Origin: Pegea sp. RAD2-039 | Taxonomy: Eukaryota > Chordata > Thaliacea > Salpida > Salpidae | Direction of reading: 5' to 3' | NCBI GenBank assembly: GCA_034620365.1 | Contig: JAQGEQ010000020.1 | Span: 806,001-870,000 of the forward strand | Length of the DNA: 64,000 bases | Shown: positions 1-12,400 of the stretch, piece after piece | How positions within the stretch are numbered: the stretch's first letter is position 1 | How the letters are laid out: each line of letters begins with the position of its first letter | The notes under the pieces: generated by a model | Seen by the model: the letters and a program-made list of their open reading frames with translations, nothing else | Databases searched by the model: none | What the model was told of the DNA's origin: nothing | Made by a program: the position numbers and the translations under genes

Positions 1-2
1 GA

Positions 3-2124
3 CTTCAACATGCTGAGAAAAAGCGAGAAAAAAGACAGGGATTAACAGAAATGGAAATTACATCAAGTACGGATATTGAAAACTTAGAGGACTACAAAGT
101 TAAATGTAGACTGTATAGACGCAGAAATCGTAAGAAAGTTTCTAAGAGCCATAGTGAGCCGAAAATGATTGTAGCTAGCAAGTCAGGAAATGGGAAGACT
201 AGCGGAGAAAAAGAAAAGTTGACACAAAGCGAAAGAAAGAATAAAACAAAAACACAAAATGACCAAAAAATTAATAGTTCTACTAATCAAAGTAAAAAAC
301 AAAGTTCAAGGCAAAATGATAAGTTTTCTGACGCTTCAGAAAGTTCTAAAGAATTTAACAAAAATGGATATTGGAATTCGATGTTAAAAGATCACAATAA
401 GGAGTCATCCTTATCTACTAGTTCTAGTGATAGTGATACAAGCTTACAATCCTCTATCATAGAGGAATTGAAAATTGATCAGAAAATAAAAAGTTCAAGC
501 GAGGCCGAGGTTTCAGTGAAACAAGTGGCACTGGAGACTAGTAGTCATCGGCTAACAAAGAAACAAGTTCATTCCACCAATGAAAAAGCATCCAGTACTA
601 ACTTAAAAAGTGATTCTAAACCGATTCCAGCACCTAGGAAAAGTTTGAAGCAGAAGGAACTTAGGTATAGATGTAAATGTAATCGATTTCAAGTTGAACG
701 AACTTCTTCATGTGAAACTACATCAACTGAATGTACTATGCTCTGGCGCACCATTAGAAACAATTTGAACCCTCCTTTTAGTAGACTGAGAGCTCAAACC
801 AAAACACATGATGAAGATGAGGCAGTAAATGGATCAACTTCTACTCAGTAAGTAAAAAAAGTTTCAAGATCTATAATTTGATTATTTCCTTTAATTTTGT
901 AGCTGATTATTTTGACACACTTTTTAAGAGATTTAAGTTGATATTATAAAATTCAATTCAACAAAAATAAGTTAAGCTTTTACTTACGTTATCATTCCAA
1001 AAGCAAAATTAAATAACTGAAATATTTATCAAAATTAGACTTGCAAATGCGGAGCAGGAAACATCAAATAATCGTACTTCAAATATTATTTCAAAACATT
1101 CAAAAGATACAATGTTAAAGCCTCCGGAAAATGCAACTCTAAAATATCGAGAAGATACGATTTTAAACCAGCAAGGTGAAACAAAGCCCCTAAAAAGAAG
1201 CGACAACTCGAAGTGTGTTCATAATTCCTGCCCATCTTTACGAAATCATTCAAATACTTTGTTAAAATCTTTGCAAGCAACCTCTTTATCAGCTCCTAGA
1301 GTAAATTCAGAAATTGAAGAAGTTATTCATGAAGTTCGTAATATATCTGAAGAAAACAGCATCAACCATGTTGTAGCAGGTTTCAATTATTCATAAAATT
1401 AAGTATTTAATCAAATATAAACCTTGGCTAAAATATTTATAACATTTATGAAAAAGTTCCAATTATAGACTTTATAATTTTAGGTGAAGATGCTTTAGAA
1501 GATACGATATCAATTGATGAATCAGAAATAAGCTTTTCAGAGTTACAAACAGAGCTGAAAAAACTGAACGAAATCAGATTTCGAACAGTAAAGACTGATT
1601 ACAAGATGAGTTCTATCTCTTCATCTCCATCTTTGACTGAAATTTCTAAGAATTATTTTGACAAATTTCAAAATATGGAAAAAGTTTATCCAATTTTCAC
1701 CCCTAAGAGCAAACAAAATAATGAAAATATTGAAGAAGATGAACAAAAATCACAATCAAATCACAAGATTCCTGAAATGTCGATGCGATGTTATAAAATT
1801 GACTCGAAATCAACTCCAATTGTGGCTAAAAATCAAGCTCAGTCGTCGAGAAAATTTGAAGAGTGTGAAGAGATGTGTAAGCTTCTGCAGCATCATGTTA
1901 CAAGCTTCATATCTTTATTTCTAAATTGTTTCTTCTTAATTTCAGTTAAAGTTCATGAAATATATCAAGAAAGTAAGGGACTAAGGACAATCTCAAATTT
2001 TTCAATATCTTCATCAGCATCTTTATCACCAAATGAAGCAACCATCAACGAGGCAAAAAAATGTCCCAAAAATCTGCAACGTCGGGAAATTTGTTTGCAA
2101 GATATTATCACAAAACTATTTTAA
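3..2124 (+). CDS. Ser/Lys-rich protein of unknown function (5' partial, 4 visible exons)
   Basis: I do not recognise this gene. Exons fit at 3-847, 1039-1379, 1484-1876 and 1946-2124, with GT..AG introns of 191, 104 and 69 bp and splice phases 2, 1 and 1 that keep one frame to the TAA at 2122-2124. That gives at least 585 residues. The frame is open to the left edge of the window, so the ATG at 51 is probably internal and the 5' end lies outside. The protein is low-complexity: long runs of Ser, Lys, Glu, Gln and Asn, charged segments that look coiled or disordered, no membrane segment and no signal peptide. A short Cys-containing stretch (RYRCKCNRF, near residue 220) and a proline patch (KPIPAPRKS) are the only local motifs. 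It could be a nuclear, cytoskeletal or scaffold protein; nothing visible decides this. Confidence 0.6.
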
Positions 2125-2818
2125 GCATGTTACCCGAGAGATCTGTTCTATTGCTATCGTATTTAGTACAATATATTAATTTGACGAACAACTTTTGATT
2201 CAATTTATTACTTCAGCTTTTTTAGTATATGCTGGAATATATTTTTAAACAAGATATATCTCATACTTACAAATAATAACATTTGATCTAGTTGTATGTT
2301 ACTTTTTTAGTTTTCAATTTAGAAAAATATTTCGAGCTTTTTATTTTTTAATCAGTACAGCCTGATAAACCAAACATTCTACAGATATCTTCACAATTTG
2401 CATAAAAAACCACAAATAAGCTGATAGAGCTTTAAAAGTAAACATAAATACTTTCCTCATCATGAAAATATAGAAAGTTTTCCATTTAATGTCGATTATT
2501 AACAAAAAGATGAAATTTTGAAAGTGAAGATGTCGATGGCAATTTAATGAAAAAAAAGAGAATTTAACAAAACAGTGTATGCAATATAGAAACAAATAAC
2601 TCTAAGCTACTTTTAAAATGATAAAAAATTATTTGTTGATGGAATTTTCAGCCTAGTACGTTTATGGCTGAAAACTCTATCAAAAGATTAGAATCTAATT
2701 TGAGTTTGATTACAAGCTAAATATTCAGTTTTAAATTAGAAGTTTGGAAAATATTTCATAACATAAAAACTGAAAGCTTGAAAGATTAGAAGTCAGTGTC
2801 ACTGGATAAAGATCTAGA
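2125..2818. other. Intergenic, convergent 3' ends
   Basis: This AT-rich stretch lies between the stop of the Ser-rich gene on the plus strand and the stop of the sulfatase gene on the minus strand. I see no exon, RNA gene or repeat in it. It should hold the two 3' untranslated regions. Confidence 0.5.
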
Positions 2819-5773
2819 TCACATGATGTTTGGGTGACGGCAAGTATCTCCTTGACAAAATGACAGTTGAATCAAGCGTTTGTTCATCTCAACCAGCAGC
2901 TGATGACGAAATTACAAAATGATCAATTTTAGATTTGATAAAAGTTTTGTGCAAATCAGTTTACCTCAGGATCGACTGTATGAATGATGTTTGTGAGTTG
3001 ATGAGGATCCTTTGCAAGATCATAAACTTCCACAAACGTCTCACTATCAGAAAACTCACAATACATCAGATTCTTTCCATCTGCTTGAAGAGTTCGGACA
3101 CATCCATAAGTATTATTCGCAGCATCTTCACAAATACAATCTGGAAAACATTGCTGTAAAAGCAAATGATTAAGAGGACTTTTTGAATAGATCATTGAAT
3201 CTTACCGAAACTCCAGGACCTAGAGATGGACATCCTGGTTGGTTTAGTTTGCTTTCTCCTCTATATTCTACAGCAAAATCAGTTCTCCATTTCACTTGAT
3301 TACTTGTCTGTGATTATCAAAATAATTCTAGAAGTTAAAGATAAAAAATAATCTACTAAACCGATTACTCAACAAAATAATATAAACAAACAAGAGTTGA
3401 AAAGCTAATCAAACAGCTACAGTTCATGTTTCAGGCTGTGTAGGTTGAATTTGTAATTTATATATCTGAATCAAACAATGCAAATTTTTAACTGATTTTC
3501 TAGAAGAGAAATTATCTTCAGTTACTAACATCGCTGATTGAGTGAAAGAATCTCTTTAATTAGCTACAACATTCAATAGAAATTAGAAACATTTCAATTT
3601 GAATTATTAAAATTTAATTTTTTAAATCTTTAACAACTTACATTAAAGAGAGGTTTAAACGAGGCACCATCCATACTAGTATCTGATTTACCACCTGTTG
3701 CGATGTCAACCAGGGTCGGAGCCAGGTCAATGTTCAGAACAATTTCATTTCGAGTGACATTCTTGCCAACAGCTGGACCACGGACTATTAGTGGAACACG
3801 TAGGTCAAAATCATACATCTGTCGTTTATCTATGGGTAGACTAAATTGACCTGCATATCAAGTTGATATGAAAAGTAGTTTTGTTTTAAATCACATTTCA
3901 CCTAAATGATATCCATTATCTGATGAGTAGATGATGTAAGTATCTTTCAAGAAGTCCTCTTGTTCAAGAGTGTTGATAACGCCTTCTACTAAGTCATCAA
4001 CAGATAATAGCGACCTCCAGCGGCCGCGAAAACCTTCATTTAAGTAGCTAATTGACGAATTGGTCATTGGATTAACTGCTTGTCGTATCAACCAATGCTT
4101 ATCCTGAAAATCGATTTTTAAATGTAATTTGAAGAAATTCGAGATTTCCTACTTTTCCATATTTGTTAAAACTTGGTGTCTTTGGAGCATTTTGATCATC
4201 AAATCGTTTACTGTACTGAGGAGCTGCATCCCAGGGGCTATGAGGAGCAGGAGTAGAGATCATGAGAAAGAAGGGAAAAGGACTCATCAAGATTTTATGA
4301 TCTTTAATCTTTTCAATTGAGCGATTTTTCTGTAATTAGTAAAATATAAGAATGATGTTGAAGACACAGATGAAGATGACATACAAGGACATCAGTCAGA
4401 TAATCTTCGTTGTATTTATCACCATGTTTTTGTTCAACTCCATTATTTGAAACTGAATAGTTGTAATATCTCGAATTGCCAATCTAAAAATAACTGAAAC
4501 TAATAAAGCACTTCTAAATTTGTTATTTTGAAACACCAAATCGTTTACAAGTATTTTTTTTTAATTAAATTTTATTAAAAATCTTACCAATCCAAACCAG
4601 TCATCCCAACCTGCAGGGACATGAGAAGACCCCCCAGATGAGGCTTTTCCATACTGTGAAAATGTGTTTATAAAACAGAATAGTTTTGAAAAAGCAAAAT
4701 TACAAATAAATTAATAAAAAAGTAAATAGAGAACTCAAGCAAACAAATATTTTTACTTTAAAGCGTGAATAACCTAAACTAACAAAAGGTAATAAAACAA
4801 AAATCCGTTTACAGCTGAAACATGAAAAAAACATTTCATTTACTTGATTTAAATATTTCCCAGCAAAATATGTTTTATATCCGGCCTTTTGTATTTGAAC
4901 AGCCATCGTGTTTTGTTCTAAATGTTTTTGCCAATAAAGACTACTGCAATTTCCGCTAATTGAATTATTTACAGTTCCATGATTGTGAACATATCGACCT
5001 AAAATAATTATTAATTAAATACTTTGGAATAAAACTTGAACTTGACGTCTTATGGATGTTCTACCTGTTAGAATACTAGTTCTACTAGGACAGCATAATG
5101 GAGTAGTAGCAAACATATTGTTAAATGTTGTTCCTTGCTCTTGCAATAACTTTTTCACCTTCATCATTGGTGTCTGTTGAAATAAACTTCAGCATCAGCA
5201 ATTGAAATATTTTAATTTATGCGAATCTTTAAAAGGTATGTGTAAGCAGATATCTATTTTTATTGGCATCAGCTGTCTTTGTAAAAAAAAATTCAATCTA
5301 AAAAAAGAAAATCTAAGCTACAAATTTATTTACAGAACGCATGGCTGCAGATTACGTTATAAAGCTCTTACACCAAACAATATCACTGTAGAAAAATAAC
5401 AAAAACGTTTAAAGTACTACAGAGGCATAAGTAGATATAAGCTATAAGCAGAAATGTTGAAAAATATAAAAAAATTCAAATCCAGATAACAACTGAACAT
5501 TGTGTTTTTTAAATCATAATTTGGTAAAAGTGAAAAAAAGATTAATCAATTAATACAAATTTTTGTGTGAAATTAGATACTTTTGACTAATTAAACAACA
5601 GAATTAATAAATCATACCATTCCCTGTAACAAAACATCTTGGTCATCTGTTAGAATGAAAACAATATTTGGTTGTTTTGTCTTTGGAAGATCTTTAGTAA
5701 AAGTGATTACACTTTTGACAAAGAAAACTTGCAAAAGAAATAACAAGCTAACAAATATAAATTCCTTATGCAT
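2819..5773 (-). CDS. GNS: N-acetylglucosamine-6-sulfatase (lysosomal sulfatase)
   Basis: This enzyme removes the 6-sulfate from N-acetylglucosamine at the ends of heparan and keratan sulfate in the lysosome. Eleven exons join in frame (5618-5773, 5065-5173, 4844-4998, 4588-4653, 4385-4483, 4153-4329, 3902-4103, 3642-3850, 3206-3307, 2965-3153, 2819-2899), giving 514 residues; human GNS is about 550. The start at 5773 opens a signal peptide ([18 protein letters not shown]). [11 protein letters not shown] supplies the metal-binding Asp pair. [10 protein letters not shown] is the sulfatase signature whose first motif Cys becomes formylglycine. [13 protein letters not shown] ([15 protein letters not shown]), SSDNGYH and the final [10 protein letters not shown] match GNS rather than other sulfatases. 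All active-site landmarks I can check are present, so it looks functional. The subfamily assignment rests on alignment from memory but holds over the whole length. Confidence 0.93.
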
Positions 5774-8700
5774 TTTGGAATTAAAGTCTGCACAAAAATA
5801 GATGATTAAATATAAACTTTTTAATATAGTTTTATATCTATCATAAAAATTTATAGACTTTAAATGAAATCACAACAAAAACTGAATATGTAACTAATTA
5901 ATCAGAAAGATTAAATAATTGATACTTTGATAGATTAAAACATGATTAGAATCAATCTTTCAATCCAGAAAAACAAATTAAATTGAAACAAATATTGGAT
6001 ATATAGTTTAATAAAATCATTACTAGATCTGTCAATATCTATAATTCTTTTATTAACTTTCTAACTTAGAATTAGTTTCAAAAGCTCTATCATTTGTAGG
6101 GTTTTGTTAAATCTGCTAAAAGTAAATCAGATCAGAAGTCCCACAAACAACAAGCATACACTTTGTCTAGAAAATAATTTTTCTTTCATTAATTTTATTA
6201 GTTAAGGAGTTTTTCAGAGTTAAGGTTAAATTGATACAACTGCTTATTCTAATTAGTATTTAAACCAAAGATTCTGATTTATAAATCAGTTATCTCAGAA
6301 GATCTCATTATAAGGCTTCTAATAATATAACTATCACATTAAGATCATAAATCTATAAACAATTATCATTCTAAAAGTATAATATTATATTTGCTATGCT
6401 ATTGTAAAGAGTTAGCTTATAAACATTATTTAAAGTTTATATTTTGTAATTTAAATCTATTATGAAAATATCAACTTAAAATTTTGTATAACTATTTATA
6501 TAAACACTTCAAATATATACAATTTTAAAAGAAGTTTTATATTTATTGAAAAAGGATATATTATAAACATAACCTGTCAAAAAATGGTATTGAATATTAG
6601 AAGTTTTCATAGCATACAATTAGTACAAAAGAAATTTGATAAATTACAATCAAGTTTCCATCATAAGATTAGAAAACTTTCATTTGAACCAGAAAACATT
6701 TTCACATAAATTTAGACAACATCAAAAATATAAACTGAACAAAAATAGTAAAGCAATTTACTTTATTGTTAGAAACTAAAACCACAAGTGCATATAATCA
6801 ATACTTTATTTAAACCTTAAAAAACAGAAAATTTAATAAATGAACAAAGTTATAAATAATGACAAGTTGTATAAAACAATCTATCAATAGTTTATTTTTA
6901 AAACTTGGCTTTCATAATTTTTTCATCTAAAATTTGTAACTTGCATTTATTAATAAACATTTAAAACATTCTGTAAAAATTAGAGCAAGTTGTAAAAGAC
7001 CCAAGTAATTATGATTTATGAAATTAGTCTATCATACTAATTCTAATTTTTATCTTATTACAAATCTGAATCAGTCACTAAAAAAGTCTTAAATATAAAT
7101 ATTTATACTTGAAAGAAACCTTTTACTTATTATTACCAACTATGATATAAAACTCCAACCCTAGCTACTGCAATAGTTCAAATATTTTTTAATTATTAGT
7201 TTAAACAACTGATTTACAAAATTATGATAAGCTTTTAAGGAGAAATAAATTTCAGTGATATCTTAACAATCGAAAAAGTTTGTTGATATTCTAATAAAAG
7301 TAATAGAAGAATTGCAACTTAAATAAATACCTTTACTTTGATGATTGCAATAAATAATAATTAAGTAAACTTTAAAAATAAATACAATATTTGAAAATTC
7401 CCCTACCTTGAAAAGTAGTAGGCCTGCTTATCGACAATATTATTAAAAACTTCAGTCAAATATTCTATTTTAATTCTAATTGAATAAGCTATATTCTACT
7501 TGTATAATCAAACTTCCTCAATAGAGGACAACTTAAAGGCAGTAACCTCAAACCTTGCCTCAATTATGAAACGACAAGCTGAAATTTCTGTAAGGAGCTT
7601 TAAATCTCTCCTCGTATACATCTTCAACATCTCCGAGTCTAAAACAGACGATCCAAGTTCAATAGTTTCTTACTAAATATTTACAGCGTCAAGTAGTTTC
7701 ACTTAGTTGATTCAAACCTTCTAATAACAGACTAATAATAGTAAAGTTCTCTAATCAATTAACCAGAAATAAACTGCTAGAACTCCAAAACCTCATCATC
7801 GATTGATATCACTAAACCGACTGTATTTATATAAAGTCGGACTGAACTAAAACGAAGCAGGAGTTTAGAAAAGACTTGTAAAATAAACGGGAAGTTGCCA
7901 GGATGAGCACGATGGGTGATCGATTTGCTATCAATGTCTCGGTTGTCAAGCTTCAGCCCTTTTATGCTAAACTCTAGCTTCTCTAAATTTCGAGCTCAAT
8001 GGTATATACTCCTGACTATGATATCATTAGAACTGATTGCATTAACTCTTGAGGAGGTCCTGTTTTTTACTTCATAAAAATTGTTTAAAAGTTAAACATA
8101 TTCAAATGTTGAGACTTTGAATGGAAATTCAATTTTGATGGAAATTGAAGTTTATAAGCTGTCCGATAATAAGAAAGTAAATATACCACTAAATGGCTCT
8201 CAGAGTATAGTATTGTTTGCCGACAATGAACTTCTTAGCGCTTTATCAGTTACTCTTCAACCTCGAAATTTAATAATCCATCTTTTTAGTCTACTGACTT
8301 TAAAGCTCGCTGTTTCTACAAACGTTTCTACCTTCCAACAAATCAACCTTCTAACCCAACATAGTCTAATGTTTACAAAGTATTAATCCAGAAATGTACG
8401 ATAAATGATAAATGTAAGATTTTAAGACTAATAGTTTTAATTATTTTTTGAATAATTAAAATCAAGCTGATAATAAGATGCAGATTAAAAAAGTTAGTTA
8501 GTAATTTGAAAAAGTTATAAATATTTGTTGTCAAAGTTCGTCTTAAATCTCAGCTGTCCTTTAATACGATGCTTAGATAGATAGATTTGAAAGGTTTCTT
8601 GTAGAAAATTAGTCCAGTAATTTAGTACTTTATAAATTAGATTACTAGTATTGGAAAAAAGACCCGAAAACCAAGTTTTATGTGAAAATAGGAAGCTTAC

Positions 8701-9462
8701 ATGAATACTTCTTCACGAGCTTGAATGAGATTAGTAGCTCATACTACTCCTTAAATATTCTAAGCAATAAATATATTTTTTTCGTAACCGTAATATCATA
8801 ATACTGCTCAAAAGTTGATGAAAGAAATTTCGATGAAAGAAGAAAAATAAAAATTTCTTATTTTCTAATTGTAAAAAGTGTTTTTTCTTTCAGTAAAACT
8901 TTTTTAATGTATCTAATAACTATTTTTTACTCAGAAACTAGTTTTTTCTACTCAAGACTTATTTTCTAGCATTCTGTAATCAACTGAGTCTTTCAAATAA
9001 GACTGATCCAATACCGTTTTGTGCGCTTTGAATTAAACAGCTATAAAGTAGGTTTTTATTTTTTTTGTTCAATTTTGGTTTTGATAGATATGATTCTACA
9101 AAAGATTTTCTTAATTACAAATGGGATTTTGTGTGCTATCTAACATTAATGTGTTTCATCTATAACAATTTTGCAATGACTTGAATAAACTTTTATAAAA
9201 TAGTATTTATTCTATTACTTTCAACTTCTAAAGCTTATTTTTTTTGTTTGAAATCCAAGAAAAAGTTTATCTTCATATTCATGTAGTTTTCTAATTCTTG
9301 AGCTTGCTGCTTTGATAATCAAAATAACTAATACAGGTTGTAAGTGAATACTTAAACTGAAGTGAATAAATTTGCTTAATTACATAAATTTCATATTACT
9401 AGTTCTGTAATGTTGTGATTACTTAATTTTAACTATTGTTCAATCTGAAAGATTACAGAGCA
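5774..9462. other. Long intergenic region, no gene recognised
   Basis: About 3.7 kb upstream of both the sulfatase gene (minus) and DNMT1 copy A (plus), so it holds both promoters and 5' untranslated exons. The part at about 7380-8060 is less AT-rich than its surroundings and contains short open stretches on both strands, but I could not match them to a family. A spliced 5' noncoding exon of DNMT1 A is possible because an AG acceptor-like site (gattacag) sits just before its ATG. No RNA gene or clear repeat was seen. Confidence 0.4.
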
Positions 9463-12400
9463 ATGAGTGAAGAAATGGAAATGTCTTCAACATCCGACGT
9501 GATGAAAACTTCCTTTAGTGGAAATGAAAGTATGAAGCGTAGAAAAGTGAGACAATTATGATATAAATTTTCCGTAAATCTCAAATATTTTTAGCAACTG
9601 AGTAAAATATATTTTTATATTCTACAAGATACTTAATTTAATTCAAATGAATTTAGTTTTTTATAAAAAGAAACTTATATTGTTGAAAAACATGTACTGA
9701 AGTACTGACCCACAAAATTTTTTATATAATTGTAAAAACAAATTGAATAATGATAGATTTGCTCGGTCAATACTAATCAAATGATAGGTTTTAAATTGGC
9801 CCCACTATCAATTTGAATTCATTTAAATAAGAGACTGCCAGTAAAAAGTTGGGTGCATTTTTTCAACAATTTTAATTCCACCTTGGTTTTAAGTGTTAGC
9901 AAATGCTATAAACGAAATTCATTTATTGTTCAAGTATATTTTAACTCTTATTTACACATAAATTTATAAATATCTTTAAAAAAATCTAGCATTAGTAATA
10001 AATTTTTTGGTATTAGTATGTTTATTTTGATTTGATTTTTAAATTAAAACTGATTTTATTAACTTTTTTGATACTATACAGATAGCTCAACCAACAATTA
10101 AAAATCCAGAAAAATCAGTGAAAGTAAGACACTATTTTACATTAAATATTTTCCAAAATTGTAATTATCAATGTAAACTTATAACTGGTTCCAAATGGAT
10201 CAGAGAACTGATCTAATTTTAGGTTTTAACAATTATGATTTTGTAGCTGACAATCAGTGAGAGATTTCTTTTATAAATCAACTTCATAAATCAAATACTT
10301 TTACAGATTATTCCAACCTCTTATTTTGATTATACTTTTCAAAATTAGTCAAACTTTTTATTACAGAAATGCAATGTCTGTAATCAAAGATTATGTGATG
10401 CAAAGACATACAATCCTGACGAAAAGTATTTAGAAGAATTCATAGTGATTACTGATGAAGAACTGAATATAGGAGGAGAACAAGATGACCCACAATATTT
10501 AATAAATGGTATTTATTTCTAATCTTCGTCAACAACAGTGTCCTGGTATTGACCTGTACTGCTTTCAGATTTTACTATATATTGTGAGAACGAGCACATT
10601 TGTAAATTTGAAGGATTGATTGAACGAGATGCTGCTCTTTATGCAACTGGTGACTTGTATAAGTTAGTGGATGCTGACTTTTCAAAAAAAGGAAATCCAG
10701 CAAAAATTGGTCCAATTTTAAGTTGGTATCTTGAAGGTATGAAAAGTATCTATGTAGAAATACAGATAATTAAAAAATAAAAGTTGATTAAATATTGGAA
10801 ATTGGTTATAAAGTTTATTGCTATTACTTTTCTAAGATCCTTAAAGTCATGTTAAATGTTGACTTGTACTACAAATTCAGATATTGATGAAAGCATGCAA
10901 CTACATATTGTGTTGTCCACTGAATACGCTTTCTATGTACTAAAGAAACCTTCAAATCTTTACATCGACCGATACAGAGCTATGGAAGAAAAGTTTATTT
11001 TATCGAATCAGATCATAAACTTCATTCAAGAAGAGGAAAATGATGATACAGCCTATGAAGATCTTCTTTTATGTTTAGATTCTCTAGATCTTAGTACATC
11101 TTTGACAGTCAAAAGTCTAAATGAGAATCACCTTCAAAATTATGCACAATTTGTAGTTGATCAGGTTAACCAAGGCTTTAAAAACGAACTTTTATTTAAA
11201 ACATAAAATGTAGAAAAACTCGTTAATTTAGCTTTTATGTTCTAAGACCGTATATAAAGAGTAAATCATTTAGGCGTAGAAATATTGATTTATTGCTAAT
11301 TAAAATTGTCACAATTAAATAATGTTTTCAACGAAACTTATAACATTTATATTTATGGGGATATTGATGAAGCTTTTAACACTTATTCATGTCTAAGGTT
11401 CAACTACATGATAGTACTTATTTGGATCATCCTTCAATCAAAGCTTTGATGAATTTAACTGGAGCTTCAGCCACAACTGAAACTCGTACGCTGACTAACA
11501 TAGTGAAGAAAAATTGTCAGCATTTCAGCAAAAAAGTAAAGGTGTTAAAAATAATACCTAAACTGTGACAATTTAACATGAACTGTAATAATTATTTATA
11601 TAATTTCTTACAATATGTCTCTATTTTTTAGCAAAAAGCTGTTCCAGTTGTTACTTCAAAAATAATTCATGAAATGATGAAAGATTTATTTCCAACTTTG
11701 ACCTACAACACATCTAAAGAAAGCCAAGAAAGGACCACTGATGGGTAATGATTTTACTACCAATATTTTTCTTCAAATAATTTATATAGCAAAAAGGGCT
11801 ATTCATCTTTAAATCTGGTCTTATAACCTTTACTGTCCATCTGTCTGGTATAGCGGTTACCATACTCGCCTACCAGACGAAAGGTTCTGGATTTTAGCCC
11901 TGGTGAACATATATTTTAGACCAGAAAAAGTTCAAAATACCCCTGGTAAAAGGGCTCTGAGTCTATTAATGACAAGACTTCGAGAAGATGCAAAACTCCG
12001 AATTTAAAGCCTGAGCCTTGTAATTCATCATTGTACTCAGTGTTGTTCTGGCATCTCCTGCGACGCCAGCTGGGTGCAGCTGCATCGATCCGTCCATTCT
12101 GCTGCAAACCTTGTTGGCGTGAGGAGTAGAATCTTGCTAGATGAGCAACAACTGAAAAAAGTTCTGCTCTGGTACATATATGCATGGTCGTTCTCGGCCA
12201 AAGCAGGCCTAACAAATAAGAACAAATAATTCTAACTCTAAAGCATAAAACTTGAGTAAAATTTTTCTCATCTAAAAATGTCAAATACAATAAGCAGTTA
12301 TTTACATCAACAGCGAGACGAGTTTTTACGAAGATGAATTTCTTAGCAGCGCAGTAAATCGAGTAAGAACACCAGTTAAAAAGTTGTAGTGTTCTAATGT

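Noticed and set aside
8117..8386. Open frame of 89 codons on the plus strand (MNGNSILMEIEVYKLS...)
   Set aside because: No recognisable motif, no splice partners and AT-rich surroundings; length is within chance. Kept only as part of the intergenic entry.
11846..11900. Free-standing tRNA gene
   Set aside because: Only the A-box and a weak B-box-like sequence are present; no complete cloverleaf could be folded by eye, and a SINE body follows.
11916..12290. Minus-strand open frame of 124 codons over the SINE
   Set aside because: It is produced by the SINE body; the related repeat at 29.9 kb does not preserve the frame.
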